Source: Agrostemma githago (lineage: Eukaryota > Streptophyta > Magnoliopsida > Caryophyllales > Caryophyllaceae). Taken from it: a stretch of 64,000 nucleotides of DNA. Below, piece by piece: positions 12,574 through 23,769 of this stretch. The stretch spans positions 57,872,987 through 57,936,986 of the forward strand of contig OY288259.1 of NCBI GenBank assembly GCA_958450325.1, written 5' to 3'. The stretch's first letter is position 1. Each line of letters begins with the position of its first letter. A model generated the notes under the pieces. It was given only the letters and a program-made list of their open reading frames with translations. It was not told the DNA's origin and ran no database searches. Made by a program: the position numbers and the translations under genes.

Positions 12574-12583
12574 GTGGGGGAGT
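12574..12583 (+). other. Polypurine tract of the Athila-like element
   Basis: GTGGGGGAGT immediately precedes TGATAAGTG of the 3' LTR and so fixes the LTR start at 12584. Confidence 0.85.
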
Positions 12584-14232
12584 TGATAAGTGTAGTTTGT
12601 AGTGCCTAATTTGTTGTGTTTTGGTCCCGCTTTCCTTGTGGAATCGCTCCTTGGGAGCGGTTTTTGGGTTACTTATGCTTCCTTTAATTCGTTTTAGGTT
12701 CCCGGGACCATTCATGAAGAATTGGAACGATTCCGACTCGTTTCATACACTTTTGGAGCCAACGAAGAGAAGGAACGATCACTCGATGCCTTGGATTCGA
12801 TCCCGAGACCTTGGGACCCATTCCCGAGCCCCTTAGGATCGATCCCGAGTCCCGATAATCGTTGAGAAACCCATGAGAGGCAAGGAGGGACCTTAAAGAT
12901 CATATTGGAGGCCTACAAGACTCATCCCCGACGGGAAGGACCTCATCCCGTCCGGGATGAGGTGCACAAAAGCAATGGCTACTGTCTTGGTTCCATCCCG
13001 ACCGGGATGAGTTCATCCCGACCGGGACCACCTCATCCCGACCGGGACCACCACATCCCGACCGGGATGAGCCCAGTTCAGACCCGCACTTCATTGTTTG
13101 TTCTCCTTTCCCATTGTAACCCTATATATACCCTTCCTCTTGTATTCTTAGAGGATGTTAGACATTACCCATCAAACCCTAGCATAGTTTAGCATAGATT
13201 AGCATAGATTAGTGTAGATTAGTCTTTAGTTTATCGTTAATCTTAATTTAATCCTTGTATTAAGGGAATTCTTCAAGATCGATCTCCACCAAGATTGACA
13301 ACCTTGGGTGATTGTTTTGGGTTTTTCTTATTAATGCAAGTTTCAATCTTTCCTCTTCACTAGTTTGGTATAATCTTCTCATCCTTTTTACTCTTAATCT
13401 TGTTTATTCATACAAGTTTCACTCTTTGTTCATTGTTATGTTTGTTGCTCATTGTTTTCACTAGTTTCATTATGGATGTTTTGTTGTTTGTGTTGATTCT
13501 TCTTGTCTTTGTTATTGTTTGTTTAGATATGGATGAGTAGTACTCTTGCTAGGGTTAGTAGGGTGATTTGGGTGTTTAATGGGTGATTAAGGGTTTGTTG
13601 GAGATGTTGGTGGAAGTTTTGGGTTTGCTCTTGGTTAGATGCATGCATGGTACATGTTTGTTGAAATGCTTGAATGACATGTAGTTGCAAATGCTTGTTT
13701 TTTTGTCTTTTCTCTTATGGGTGACGGTTTGCTCGTGGGTTTGGTTCCCTCATTACGTAGCGAGATCCCGGTGAGGACGACCCCTAGGTCGGTCTACGTA
13801 GCGAGAGCCCGGACATGACCTAGGCTACGAAAGCACGCTAGTAACCCCGTTTGTCATGTGTGTCGCTAAGATGAGTTCTACCAAGAACCTTTAGGTCGGT
13901 CTACGTAGCGAGAGCCCGGACTACACCTAGATAACCCAACTACCCCTTCACCTTAGCTCTTCCTTGACCATTCCATCACCCCTTGAACCCGACCTAATAC
14001 TAGCCCGTTTCCTTATTTGTTTTCTCCGTCACCTTAGTCATAGTCTTAGCCTTCTCCCCTTCCTATCACTCTAGTTTAGCTTAGCTCGTTGACCTAGTCT
14101 CGTATTTGGGTGACCTTAGTCTAGACGCCTCTTACCGTCCCCGTGGATTCGACCCGACTTGCCCTAGCTACCCGTTAGGATTAGTTGGTTAATATTGATC
14201 GGTTGGGAACCACGGCAATTCCTGTACAATCA
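12584..14232 (+). repeat. 3' LTR of the Athila-like element
   Basis: Most of the 48-bp excess over the 5' LTR comes from two extra 20-bp palindromic units (12994, 13014, 13034, 13054) and two 4-bp duplications (GATC near 13280, ATGC near 13644). A TATATATA box lies at about 13124. Confidence 0.92.
12994..13072. repeat. Near-palindromic 20-bp units, four copies (3' LTR)
   Basis: CATCCCGACCGGGA starts at 12994, 13014, 13034 and 13054, an exact 20-bp period. Two copies are present in the 5' LTR. Confidence 0.88.
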
Positions 14233-15367
14233 GTAACGATTTTTAGTATCAACGAGATTTAATTTAGTTCTTGTTTAAATACGATATTTGATTAGAGAAT
14301 CGACATCGTATTTTAAGAACGTTGGTTTTACGAAAATATTTTTATAATATCGATACTAGAAATATAAAAAATATGTGACGAACGACCTGTAATAATAAAA
14401 GACGATGAACGACGCAAGAGAAAAAAAAACGTGGAGAAAGGAAGAGAAAGGAGGAAGAATCGGGTTTGATTTTACACCCTCAACCTACATGCTTTGTTTT
14501 CTGGGAATAGAGCTCGTCGGAAAGTGGCTTAAACACGGGAGCGTCGAGATGATGTGGGATGAGTTTGGGTGTCGATTTGGTCGTGTGGGGTGACGGGTTT
14601 CGGCCGGCTTGGGGTCGGTTTCGTCGGGTCGAGGTTGCTCGGGAATTGTTTAGCGTAACGAGGCTGTATGCGGGAATAATTGATGTGTAATGGTTGTGTA
14701 AATTTACGATGTATGAATTGTGTTGTCGATGTTGAATGTATGTGACGGGAGGTCCTATTTATAGGAAAGGTCCTCGACAGGAGTTAGGAGAAGTACTGTT
14801 GCTTAGGTGACAAGAAATACCGGTTTGGATAGGAAACGTAAGAGTTTGAAAGGGAACGAGAGTCTCGTTTCTTGGTGAAGAAGTCGAGTATCTCAGCTGA
14901 AAGGGAGGGGGTTGGCCGAGTATTTTGATGCTCGGTTGGTAATTGATTCGGTTTTCGGATAGAATTCCTACTTGAGATCGAATTCTATCCTTATATGGAT
15001 TTGTTTAATATTTTGTGTAGCTGATTTTTTGTAGTAGATGAGTCCAAACCGGACGTGTGGTGTCACGGCTGGTTCGTGTGACACGGAAAAAAATATATTT
15101 GACCGGGTTTGACCCGATCACTAAAAGACGGTTTTGCCCCTGGTGCCGGATTCGACCCAAATTAGTCTTATTTGACTCGAAACGACCCACTGGGCCTGAT
15201 TTTGAGGTTGGTTTTGTAAGATTTGTACTCCGTAATAAGCCCAAGCCAAATGTCCATGATTTCGAGCCCATATCTGAGTCCATTAAAGCATGTTTCCGTC
15301 CGATCATCATCGGGTGTTTGGCGGAAACTACTATAGACACCTGGCGGTCAAAATATGGGTGTCTACA

Positions 15368-15378
15368 GAGCCCCCACT
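15368..15378 (-). other. Polypurine tract of the LARD
   Basis: Read on the minus strand, AGTGGGGGCTC directly precedes TGTAGACACC of the LTR. This sets the minus-strand direction. Confidence 0.75.
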
Positions 15379-15530
15379 CTGACTGAGGCTTGGACAAGGC
15401 AAAAGTCAGAGTATCTACCAGGCCAATCGAGGATTAAAACCTGGCAGACTTTCGATCGGGTCGTTTATAGTCCATTAGACTTGCGTTAAGGGCTCGCCAG
15501 CCATAAGATAGAAATCATACCTGGGTATAT

Positions 15531-15790
15531 GTCAATAATGTCGCGGGGAGTTTGCCTGAAAAGTCTTGGGTGTGTCTGCTTACAGACATATCCCGTCTTG
15601 AAGTTGTGTGGGAGCTTGCCTTGTAAGCTCTGGGTGTATCTGCTTGTAGATACATCCCGTCTTGGGATCGCGTGGGAGCTTGCCTTGTAAGCTCTGGGTG
15701 TATCTGCTTGTAGATACATCCCCTCTTGGAATTGTGTGAGAGCTTGCCTTGTAAGCTCTGGGTGTATCTGCTTGTCGATACATCCCGATT
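15531..15790. repeat. Tandem array, 64-bp period, four copies
   Basis: The anchor GGAG starts at 15547, 15611, 15675 and 15739, exactly 64 bp apart. Units share GCTTGCCTTGTAAGCTC and TGTATCTGCTTGTAGATACA, the latter able to form a hairpin. A degenerate fifth unit follows to about 15880. Confidence 0.9.
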
Positions 15791-18700
15791 AATGAAAATG
15801 TTGCTTGAACTTTCCACTGGGGAGTCTTTGAGAATTCTTCGGGAGTCTTGGGTGTACCTGTATGCTGATACATAACAGATTGCATGTAATATCTAGGCAA
15901 AACACCGACTCGTATTGCTTCGAGTCCCTGACAATTTCTCGTCTTCAACTGAGCCGAGTACTAGGACACTCTATAGAAAGGAAGCTAGTGTTTGAAAAGT
16001 ATTTGGATTTTTGTGAGTGGAAGGAAAACTTCTGCCTAAGAGAAACCCCCAGGATGACAAAGCTAGCTGCTGAGAACATGACAGTGTCGTGACCGGAATG
16101 ATAGTGCTTTTTGAATATGTGCTAATGTGGGTGGTTGTGCCTCTGTTGAAAGGCTGCCTACGTATTCACGTGTAGTGAAATCAAACCAAGCCGTAGTTCA
16201 GTGTTGAAAGATGTATTATGATGCCTAGCTTATTAGGGCTTGGTGTGTAACTAGCCATAGCGATGGGTAGGCTAGGTGTGCTCCCAATGATGCCTTGATC
16301 AAAGGGCTAGAATATTTAGGATGTTGATCCTGTGACTGTGAGCATTCTCCGGGGTAGCCCCCAGAGGTGGTGTGAACTATTTGGGCATGTTCTATGCCGA
16401 CCGCAAGTTGAATTCCCGTGTTTGGGGTTGGTAACTGGTTTAGATGTTTTTGGAAATGTGGTGCTAGGTCGTAAGTGGCTTTGATGATTCGAAATCTGGA
16501 GCTCGATTTTGTGGAGCTAAGGCTTCGAGGGTAAGGTATTGCGATGTGGTAGGAAAGGAGGAAGTCGAGTAAAAATGACTCGGGCTTCGATTGGGCAGGT
16601 TGATAATGCGGGATCTGGTTTCCATGTCTGGCCCTAAAGGTTAGGGTGTATCCTATGGAACTTGAATCCTCAAAATTCCGGGTTGTCTCTAGCCTGGGTC
16701 CCGGGAAGGTCTTGAGGGTTGTAATGTGGGAAGGCTAGATGTGGTGTTAGCTGACCAGCTTGACTGTCTCTCCCTTATTTGATGGTACGGGTAATGATAA
16801 TTTTTTAATTGACCGTTTCACTTGAGTTGATCGTTAACTACGGTCATGGATTTTTGAATTCTTTGGGTTGACCTCTTAGCCCCGGTCGTGGGATTCTTCA
16901 TTTGAGTTGACCGTGTCTGGTCGAGGGATGTTGATAATTCTTTTTGATCATGGCCAGCTTTTTTGTTTTGGCCTTTTGCTTTTTCTCTTGGACTTTTGAT
17001 TTTTTTGTCCAGCTTTTTTTGTCGGTCAGACTAACACCTAAGGTAGGGACTGGCTAGTCTTATTGGATGGGTGTTTATGGTAGGAAATGGGCTTGCCTCC
17101 CGTCTTGAACGCAAACTAGGAGACTACCTAGATTTGTCATAGGATTCGATATTGCTCCTGCTAAGGGTAGTTATGTGGCTTTCTATGTCAGACATGGAAC
17201 AGGTAAAGGAAAACACGGGTTCAGTTTCCTGCAGTTGTTATAGATGTGCCTATAATAGTCACGTGCATGTGCTCACAGTGTATGATGGTGTTCATCATGT
17301 TCTCGGAAACACATAAGGAAAGTATATATGGGAAATAGAATATTGAAAGATGACAGAATGCAAATGACTCTGACTCTGATTTGGAAATGAGGATGTAGGG
17401 TATCCTGGACTCGGACTCAGACTTAGACTCGAATCAAATCCGGACTTACGGATGCTTGATTGGTTGTTTCTTTTTTTGGTAAGGTCTTTGATTGGAGAGA
17501 ACGACTAGTGCCACGACTCGCCTAAACTCGGCTTTGTGCAAATGCAAGAGAGGGTGTCAAACTAGACACAGCCCGGGGGGACGGGATGACAAAGACTCTT
17601 GGATCGGGATACTCGAATGTTGACCTAGACAAAGTAACGACCGCGAATTAGACTCGAGCTGCATAAGCGTGAGTCCGAAAATGGGGGCGACCGTGTTTGA
17701 CCGTGTCGCGTGCTTGGCCCAACCGTGGTGACCTAACCCTAGGTGACTCGAGTGTTCGTAGCATAGGTTCGACTCGGAGAAGGCATCATAAGGACACCGG
17801 TGTAAAGTACCCCTTAAGGTGACCGTGGTCGACTGCTCGGGTGAAGGACATCCCTGAGTAAGACTAAAGACTCAGATGGTGTGACATCTAAGTGACTCAA
17901 AAGTGGGGTACGTGAGACAACACGTGTAAGACATGACCCTTAGAGCAACCGTGATTGACCGCTCTGATGATCAAGGGTAGCCCTCGAGTGAGGAAAAGCC
18001 TGAAAAGGAAATGAGTCGGAAAGGACACCTAGACGGGTGACTTGTGAAAGGTGGGCCTCCCTTAGGATTCGGCTATGTGGGCCGAATCCCGCTCGAAGGA
18101 AGGTCCACGTGAGATACTCCCTAGACTTTGGACTTGAATGTGTAAACGGGCTTCCCTTTGTAGGAGTTCGTCCTACGTAGGTGGGCCATGCCTTGACAGA
18201 TAAGGCGGACGGGATGGGGGAGAAACTCGTGATGTAAGATCGACAGAATTTCGACGCCATGGACTCTAACAACTTATGACAAGACCCGACACTGCTAAAT
18301 ACGGGAAGTCCTAAGAAGAAGAAAGCTTTGAAAAGAGGATTTGGATTTGAAAACCGAGCAAAGTCGGATAGGATGGCCCGATTTTTTTTTGAAAATCGAA
18401 AAAAAAACGTTACCGGGCCGAGATTTTGGATTTTTGAAAAGGTTTGGACAGCATACCGGCTAGAAAATAGGCTATTTTGAGTCAAAATCATAAGTCCTAA
18501 ATTCGGTAGCTTTCCGGGTTTGAAAAATGAATAATTTTCGAAAAAGATGCAAGTTTTTTGAAAATGACGGTTTTTGAAAAGACGAGACATGGATCAAGTA
18601 GCATGTAGTCACGGAAACAGTATAATGACGCCATGTATGCTCTTAGTTTAAGTCTCGGTCGGTCGAAAGAGGGTCTATACCAACGACGATAGCTTTCTCG

Positions 18701-18955
18701 CAAATCAGGACGGTCTTCCTAAGCCGAGTTGGTCTTAGAACCTGCCGTAAAACCCATGCGAGTTCCGCCATCGAAGTCTTTAGTGCACCCATTTAGGAAT
18801 GCACCGTGGTATAGTGGGACGTCGGTCACAAGTAACCGGCCCGGGAAAAAATTGGGTTATGCATGAACCATTGAACTAAAACGTGTACATTACTATTCGA
18901 ACGATTTCTTTTCGAGTTTCACCCTGAGGATGCCGATGGTAAGTGACTCATCAGT

Positions 18956-18976
18956 TGATCCCCAGCGGAGTCGCCA
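18956..18976 (-). other. Primer-binding site of the LARD (tRNA-Arg)
   Basis: On the minus strand TGGCGACTCCGCTGGGGATC follows the LTR after 3 nt. It is complementary to the 3' end of plant tRNA-Arg(ACG) with CCA. The same tRNA primes Ogre/Tat elements. Confidence 0.85.
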
Positions 18977-18979
18977 AAT

Positions 18980-21243
18980 TGTGGACATGACATAGGTCCA
19001 CCCCGACGCGGCCACGCGCAGGTTTGGGGCGGCGAATGAATCTCCATATGAGATGGTCAAATTGAAATTTAAATCAAAATAGGAGTCGCCACCGAACTTT
19101 GTGGGAGTTCGGGCCCGTTCGAACCCACTCTATGTCGTAGTGGGCCGTGCACAAAGTACGGCCCATTTCCGATGTCAGAGCTTATTGGGTTCGTCCCTTT
19201 GCATTATGATACCGATACCGACATTATCGGATACCGTGTATTGAATGACTCTCGTTGCCAATGGATTTGGACATCCGGAAACCATGGTTCTGAGTAAGGG
19301 GTGAGGGTACGTGTTGGGAAGTTCACTAAGAACACCCAACCCCGCCCGCACTTAGCGGCCTTTACTAAGATATCGTTCGTTTTTGGTGTACACGCGTTAG
19401 TTCGACGGTTGAATGATATGCAAAGATTATTTTCCCTAAGCATGTGAGAGAAAAATAAATGGGTTGCTAAGTCGTTTAATGCATATTAAACTAATAACGT
19501 CAAAGTTATTTTAGCATGTGAAGTTCGTTTTAGTCTAATAAAATAAAAAACAAAATGAATTGCTACAAACACGAGAAAACGAGTTAGTAACGTTTGAATA
19601 AATTGAATAAAGATGTAAATACGATGATATGCATGATTTTGAAAAAGATTTATGACACGTGATGAATTAACACGTGTTGACCGAGGTCAAAAAAAGTATT
19701 TATCGAAAACTGAAAATATGTCGCGAAAGTCGCTTTTTATGTAAGAATCGAAAAGAATAAAAAAAAAACGAGAAAACGAAAAAAGAGGGGTCAGCCATCC
19801 AGGCTTCCGCGCGAGTCGCCTGGAAGGCGCGCGACTCGCGTGGGAGTCTGTCCGATTTTTTTATTTTTCGAAAATCGATAATTTTTTGTAAATCGCGTAC
19901 AAATATGGATTAATTTATACTTGATTTATATTTTCGATATTCGTCGTATTCGATATTCGATTATGAAATCGATATCAAATAGTCGGAATGTTTTTAGAAA
20001 AGGTTTTGAAAAAAAGTTTGTTTTGAACGAAACGAGAAAAAAAAGAATTTGAACGAAAAAAATGTTAATTCTCTCCGCGTAAAAAATCGTCGAATTTGTT
20101 TTAAAAAAAGTAACGAATTTTAGTATCAACGAGATTTAATTTAGTTCTTGTTTAAATACGATATTTGATTAGAGAATCGACATCGTATTTTAAGAACGTT
20201 TGTTTTACGAAAATATTTTTATAATATCGATACTAGAAATATAAAAATATGTGACGAACGACCTGTAATAATAAAAGACGATGAACGACGCAAGAGAAAA
20301 AAAACGTGGAGAAAGGAAGAGAAAGGAGGAAGAATCGGGTTTGATTTTACACCCTCAACCTACATGCTTTGTTTTCTGGGAATAGAGCTCGTCGGAAAGT
20401 GGCTTAAACACGGGAGCGTCGAGATGATGTGGGATGAGTTTGGGTGTCGATTTGGTCGTGTGGGGTGACAGGTTTCGGCCGGCTTGGGGTCGGTTTCGTC
20501 GGGTCGAGGTTGCTCGGGAATTGTTTAGCGTAACGAGGCTGTATGCGGGAATAATTGATGTGTAATGGTTGTGTAAATTTACGATGTATGAATTGTGTTG
20601 TCGATGTTGAATGTATGTGACGGGAGGTCCTATTTATAGGAAAGGTCCTCGACAGGAGTTAGGAGAAGTACTGTTGCTTAGGTGACAAGAAATACCGGTT
20701 TGGATAGGAAACGTAAGAGTTTGAAAGGGAACGAGAGTCTCGTTTCTTGGTGAAGAAGTCGAGTATCTCGGCTGAAAGGGAGGGGGTTGGCCGAGTATTT
20801 TGATGCTCGGTTGGTAATTGATTCGGTTTTCGGATAGAATTCCTACTTGAGATCGAATTCTATCCTTATATGGATTTGTTTAATATTTTGTGTAGCTGAT
20901 TTTTTGTAGTAGCTGAGTCCAAACCGGACGTGTGGTGTCACGGCTGGTTCGTGTGACACGGAAAATAAGTATCTTTGACCGGGTTTGACCCGATCACTAA
21001 AAGATGGTTTTGCCCCTGGTGCCGGATTCGACCCAAATTAGTCTTATTTGACTCGAAACGACCCACTGGGCCTGATTTTGAGGTTGGTTTTGTAAGATTT
21101 GTACTCCGTAATAAGCCCAAGCCAAATGTCCATGATTTCGAGCCCATATCCGAGTCCATTAAAGCATGTTTGCGTCCGATCATCATCGGGTGTTTGGCGG
21201 AAACTACTATAGACACCTGGCGGTCAAAATGTGGGTGTCTACA
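18980..21243 (-). repeat. Uninterrupted LTR of the LARD (5' LTR in its own direction)
   Basis: 2264 bp, TGTGGACA...TGTCTACA on the plus strand. It keeps the empty sites for the Helitron (19881/19882) and the Athila-like element (GTAAC near 20111). A minus-strand TATAAATAGG box lies at about 20630-20638, a plausible element promoter. Confidence 0.93.
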
Positions 21244-22402
21244 CCCCCACCTGGTTTTCTTCCGTCCGCTGATGGGAAGGTATGCCGATTGCGTAAATCT
21301 CTCTATGGGCTTCGTCAAGCCCCCCGTTGTTGGTATGCCAAGCTCGCTTCCGCACTCACTAAGTATGGATTCAAACAATGTCCATACGATCATTCGCTCT
21401 TTTCCATTTCTCGCCCCGAAATCGAGATACATGTTCTTGTTTACGTCGATGACTTAATAATTTGCGGCAACACCTCAACTTTAATTGAACAATTCAAGGA
21501 CTACCTTAGTACGTGCTTTCACATGAAAGACTTGGGGGCACTTAAGTACTTCCTCGGCCTTGAAATTGCTCGAAACAACACCGGGATTTTTATTTCTCAA
21601 CGAAAATATGCTTTCGACATTTTAACTGAAACCGGTCTACTTGGAACAAAACCCGCCACTACTCCTATCGAACAAAACCATCGATTGGGACTCTCCAAAG
21701 CCGAACTTATGACCGACCCTCAACCATACCGTCGGCTCGTGGGTCGCTTAGTATACTTAACTATTACCCGTCCTGAGCTCACATATATACTCGGTTCATA
21801 TCTTAGCCCAATTCATGCACACTCCAACAACCGAGCATTGGCATGCCGCATTGCACGTGGTACGATATCTAAAGAATTCACCAGGACAAGGACTTCTCCT
21901 TCGTTCCGACAACGACATGTGTCTCAACGCCTACTGTGATGCTGATTGGGCCAGCTGTCCAACTAGTCGTCGCTCTCTCTCGGCCTACCTTGTTTTCCTA
22001 GGTTCCTCACCTATTTCGTGGAAAACCAAGAAACAAGCAACAGTTTCTCGATCCTCAGCTGAAGCTGAATACCAAGCCATGGCATATACAACATGTGAAC
22101 TCAAATGGCTAAAAGGTTTGCTCAACTTTCTCGGAATCCTCCATAATAAACCCATCTAACTGTTATGTGACAGTAAAGCTGCACTCTATATTGCCCGGAA
22201 TCCGGTCTTTCACGAGCGCACAAAGCACATTGAAATTGATTGTCATTTTATTCGTGATGAGATTCAAAAGGGGACCATTGCTCCAGGCTACGTCCACACA
22301 AAGGCTCAACTCGCGGATATCTTCACGAAAGCTCTCGGTCGTGCCTCATTCGATGATCTTCTTACCAAGTTGGGCGTCTCAACCCTCCACACTCCAACTT
22401 GA
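21244..22402 (+). pseudogene. Copia pol, 3' part (RT remainder and RNase H), with frameshift and stop
   Basis: This continues the RT reading interrupted at 3592. It contains YGLRQAPR (about 21303) and the catalytic YVDD (about 21443-21454). A frame change near 21850-21880 leads into the RNase H segment (DADW, about 21938; SSAEAEY, about 22052). A TAA at about 22157-22159 stops that frame, while the same frame stays open again to about 22400, ending next to the purine tract. The region is degenerate but recent, since most of it still reads. Confidence 0.9.
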
Positions 22403-22408
22403 GGGGGG
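22401..22408 (+). other. Polypurine tract of the Copia element
   Basis: GAGGGGGG immediately before the 3' LTR start (TATTATC, 22409). Confidence 0.85.
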
Positions 22409-22629
22409 TATTATCTTTACTAGCCGTTATACCTACCAAGAGAGCTGTTGGCTCTAACACTTATTCAAGGCAATTGTTGATTGCTTCCCTTGTATTAGTT
22501 GATTTGATTATTTGTTTACGTAAATACCTTATTCTCTTGATTGTATATATAGCATAGTCTAGCATGTACAAACCAACAAGTTTGACTCAATTCAATTACG
22601 AATCTATTTCATATATTTCGATCATATTA
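22409..22629 (+). repeat. 3' LTR of the Copia element
   Basis: 221 bp from the purine tract to the last base shared with the 5' LTR. The TATA-like stretch is at about 22542-22552. Confidence 0.92.
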
Positions 22630-23760
22630 ACGATTATTATAAAAAACGGTTGGCACAACGCTTAATTAAGCGAGAAATTTTGACACAATTAGGATAATGT
22701 GAAAATGTGGATGCATTGCTAGCTTCAACTCGATCGAAAAAGACTTCATTGATTTATTCTGCCATCAATTTCTTACTCGTCTTGGGTGCTCGACCGATGC
22801 TCCTTTCTCAAACCATAACAACTATGAAGTATCAAAATTAGAGAAGATAAAGGAAGACGAAGATCACCTGAACGATAGCGGCAAGCTACATTGACAATTT
22901 GACATATACTCCGTAATATGCATCATTCATAACCCATAAGGCCCATAATGTAATATCAAGACGCTAATTGTTGTTCATGGACTCTTAAAGTTAATGTTGG
23001 CCCAAATTTAACTCTTCATGCTTCTAGGCTTCTAAGCTCTCTTTCTTTTCGACTCAGTTCAATTCAGTCTTCAGTGCCATGTTTTCACTTAAAAATGACG
23101 ATATTAATAAAACAGTTAGTCTCCCTTGTAACGGGTGTTATATAACATTCGTCACAAAGTTATAACATGTCAAATATTAACGAAATAACTAGATAACACA
23201 AAATCAAAATGCATCGAGAATAACAAATGTTTTGTTCTTATCTAACAACGTGGTAATATCTAACTCGTCACAAATTTATGACAGATACAAAGAAGAATTT
23301 GAGTTAATAAAACCGGGATATTAAAAGGGTATCGGTTCATTGCATCTCTCTTCTAGTGTCGTCGTCGACGTCGACTCGTAATTATAGTGAGAAAAGTGTG
23401 ATGGAATGTCCTAACGTAATAATAGAGTGCAGCAATAAGAGATGTACGTTATTGATCTAAACGTGCACGGTTGCTGCTTTTTACCAGTAATATTACATGC
23501 ATGAGGGCATAAACTGCGATTAGAATTCGGTGTGGGATGAGTCCGGGTCAAAGTGGTGGATCCGCTATATAAACTTTCTATGCTTACTCCTAATTAAAGG
23601 TGATTTTGCTTTGACCATACTAGACTAAATCTAATTGAATAATACAGTATCATTACCAAACCCCACACTTGACTCAAGAGTCCCAACAATGACATATATA
23701 TACTGTACCAAATTACCAATCTTGTCTCTGGTGACGGATTATCCATCGTATGGTTATAAC
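22630..23760. other. Intergenic, no gene seen
   Basis: AT-rich DNA. 23145-23290 carries a 'CGTCACAAA...TCAAATATTA' stretch that recurs in the window (30838, 39931, 42593, 50191, 52620). Confidence 0.6.
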
Positions 23761-23769
23761 TAGTAGATC

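Larger units (their letters stand above)
9579..12583 (+). other. Non-coding remainder of the Athila-like internal region
   Basis: No RT, integrase or envelope-like frame. It holds CCCGACCGGGA palindromes (9859-10026), a first purine-tract-like AAGTGTGGGGGAG (about 10810), a long A/G-rich stretch (11686-11880) and the true purine tract (12574-12583). The short open frames are low-complexity. Confidence 0.8.
6487..14232 (+). mobile_element. Non-autonomous Athila-like (Ty3/Gypsy) LTR retrotransposon
   Basis: The LTRs are 6487-8087 (1601 bp) and 12584-14232 (1649 bp), both TGATAAGTG...ATCA, flanked by the 5-bp duplication GTAAC (6482-6486 and 14233-14237). The primer site after the 5' LTR pairs with tRNA-Asp, usual for Athila. 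Purine tract GTGGGGGAGT abuts the 3' LTR. The internal region (4.5 kb) has one broken gag-like ORF and no protease, RT or integrase, so movement would need a complete relative. It sits inside an LTR of the LARD; the empty site is visible in the sister LTR near 20110. Confidence 0.92.
3593..15367 (-). repeat. LTR of the LARD (3' LTR in its own direction), interrupted by a Helitron and an Athila-like element
   Basis: LTR sequence lies in 3593-4492, 6254-6486 and 14238-15367, matching 18980-21243. I count about a dozen substitutions in the first 900 bp by eye. A TATAAATAG box sits on the minus strand at about 14755-14763. Open frames here are accidental. Confidence 0.92.
15368..18979 (-). other. 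Non-coding internal region of the LARD
   Basis: 3.6 kb without gag, protease, RT, RNase H or integrase motifs on either strand. The longest minus frame (17940-18590, 216 codons) is Phe/Ser-rich and unlike any gag I know. The region contains a 64-bp tandem array (15531-15790) and several lines of unique, moderately GC-rich sequence. RNA of such elements would need proteins from another element. Confidence 0.8.
3593..21243 (-). mobile_element. Non-coding LTR retrotransposon (LARD-type), minus strand, itself carrying two insertions
   Basis: Two LTRs of about 2.26 kb (3593-15367 with insertions; 18980-21243) flank a 3.6-kb internal region. On the minus strand the LTR reads TGTAGACACC...TGTCCACA. 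The primer site (tRNA-Arg) is next to the right-hand LTR and the purine tract next to the left-hand one, so the element runs right to left. The internal region has no gag or pol; its longest frame (17940-18590, minus) matches nothing I know. The 5-bp duplication is CCCCC. A tRNA-Arg primer is known for Tat/Ogre elements, so a derivative of that group is possible, but only this feature supports it. Removing the Helitron, the Athila-like element and its duplication leaves a left LTR of 2263 bp against 2264 bp on the right. Confidence 0.9.
1..22629 (+). mobile_element. Ty1/Copia LTR retrotransposon, split by a nested LARD
   Basis: Order on the plus strand is LTR, tRNA-iMet-type primer site, gag with a CCHC knuckle, protease, integrase, RT, RNase H, purine tract, LTR, which is the Copia order. 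The window opens 35 bp inside the 5' LTR: base 1 aligns with base 22444, and the alignment ends at 186/22629. The 186 comparable LTR bases differ at one position (G at 142, A at 22585). The LARD at 3593-21243 plus one copy of its CCCCC duplication interrupts the RT region; without it the element would be about 5 kb. The left target duplication lies outside the window, so I could not check it. Two frameshifts and a stop, besides the insertion, make it non-autonomous. Lineage within Copia is not assigned. Confidence 0.95.

Noticed and set aside
15531..15790. CRISPR-like array
   Set aside because: Plant nuclear LTR element; units are contiguous 64-bp tandem repeats without unique spacers.
15486..15948. 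Repetitive minus-strand frames over the 64-bp array as a repeat protein
   Set aside because: All frames mirror the tandem DNA repeat, overlap each other and lack a sensible start or context.
17940..18590. 216-codon minus-strand frame in the LARD as a gag gene
   Set aside because: No gag, knuckle or other domain; Phe/Ser-rich composition follows from the sequence; position next to the primer site is not enough.
20975..21457. Chimeric frames crossing the LARD/Copia junction at 21243 as a fusion gene
   Set aside because: The LTR part is non-coding; only the bases after 21243 belong to pol.
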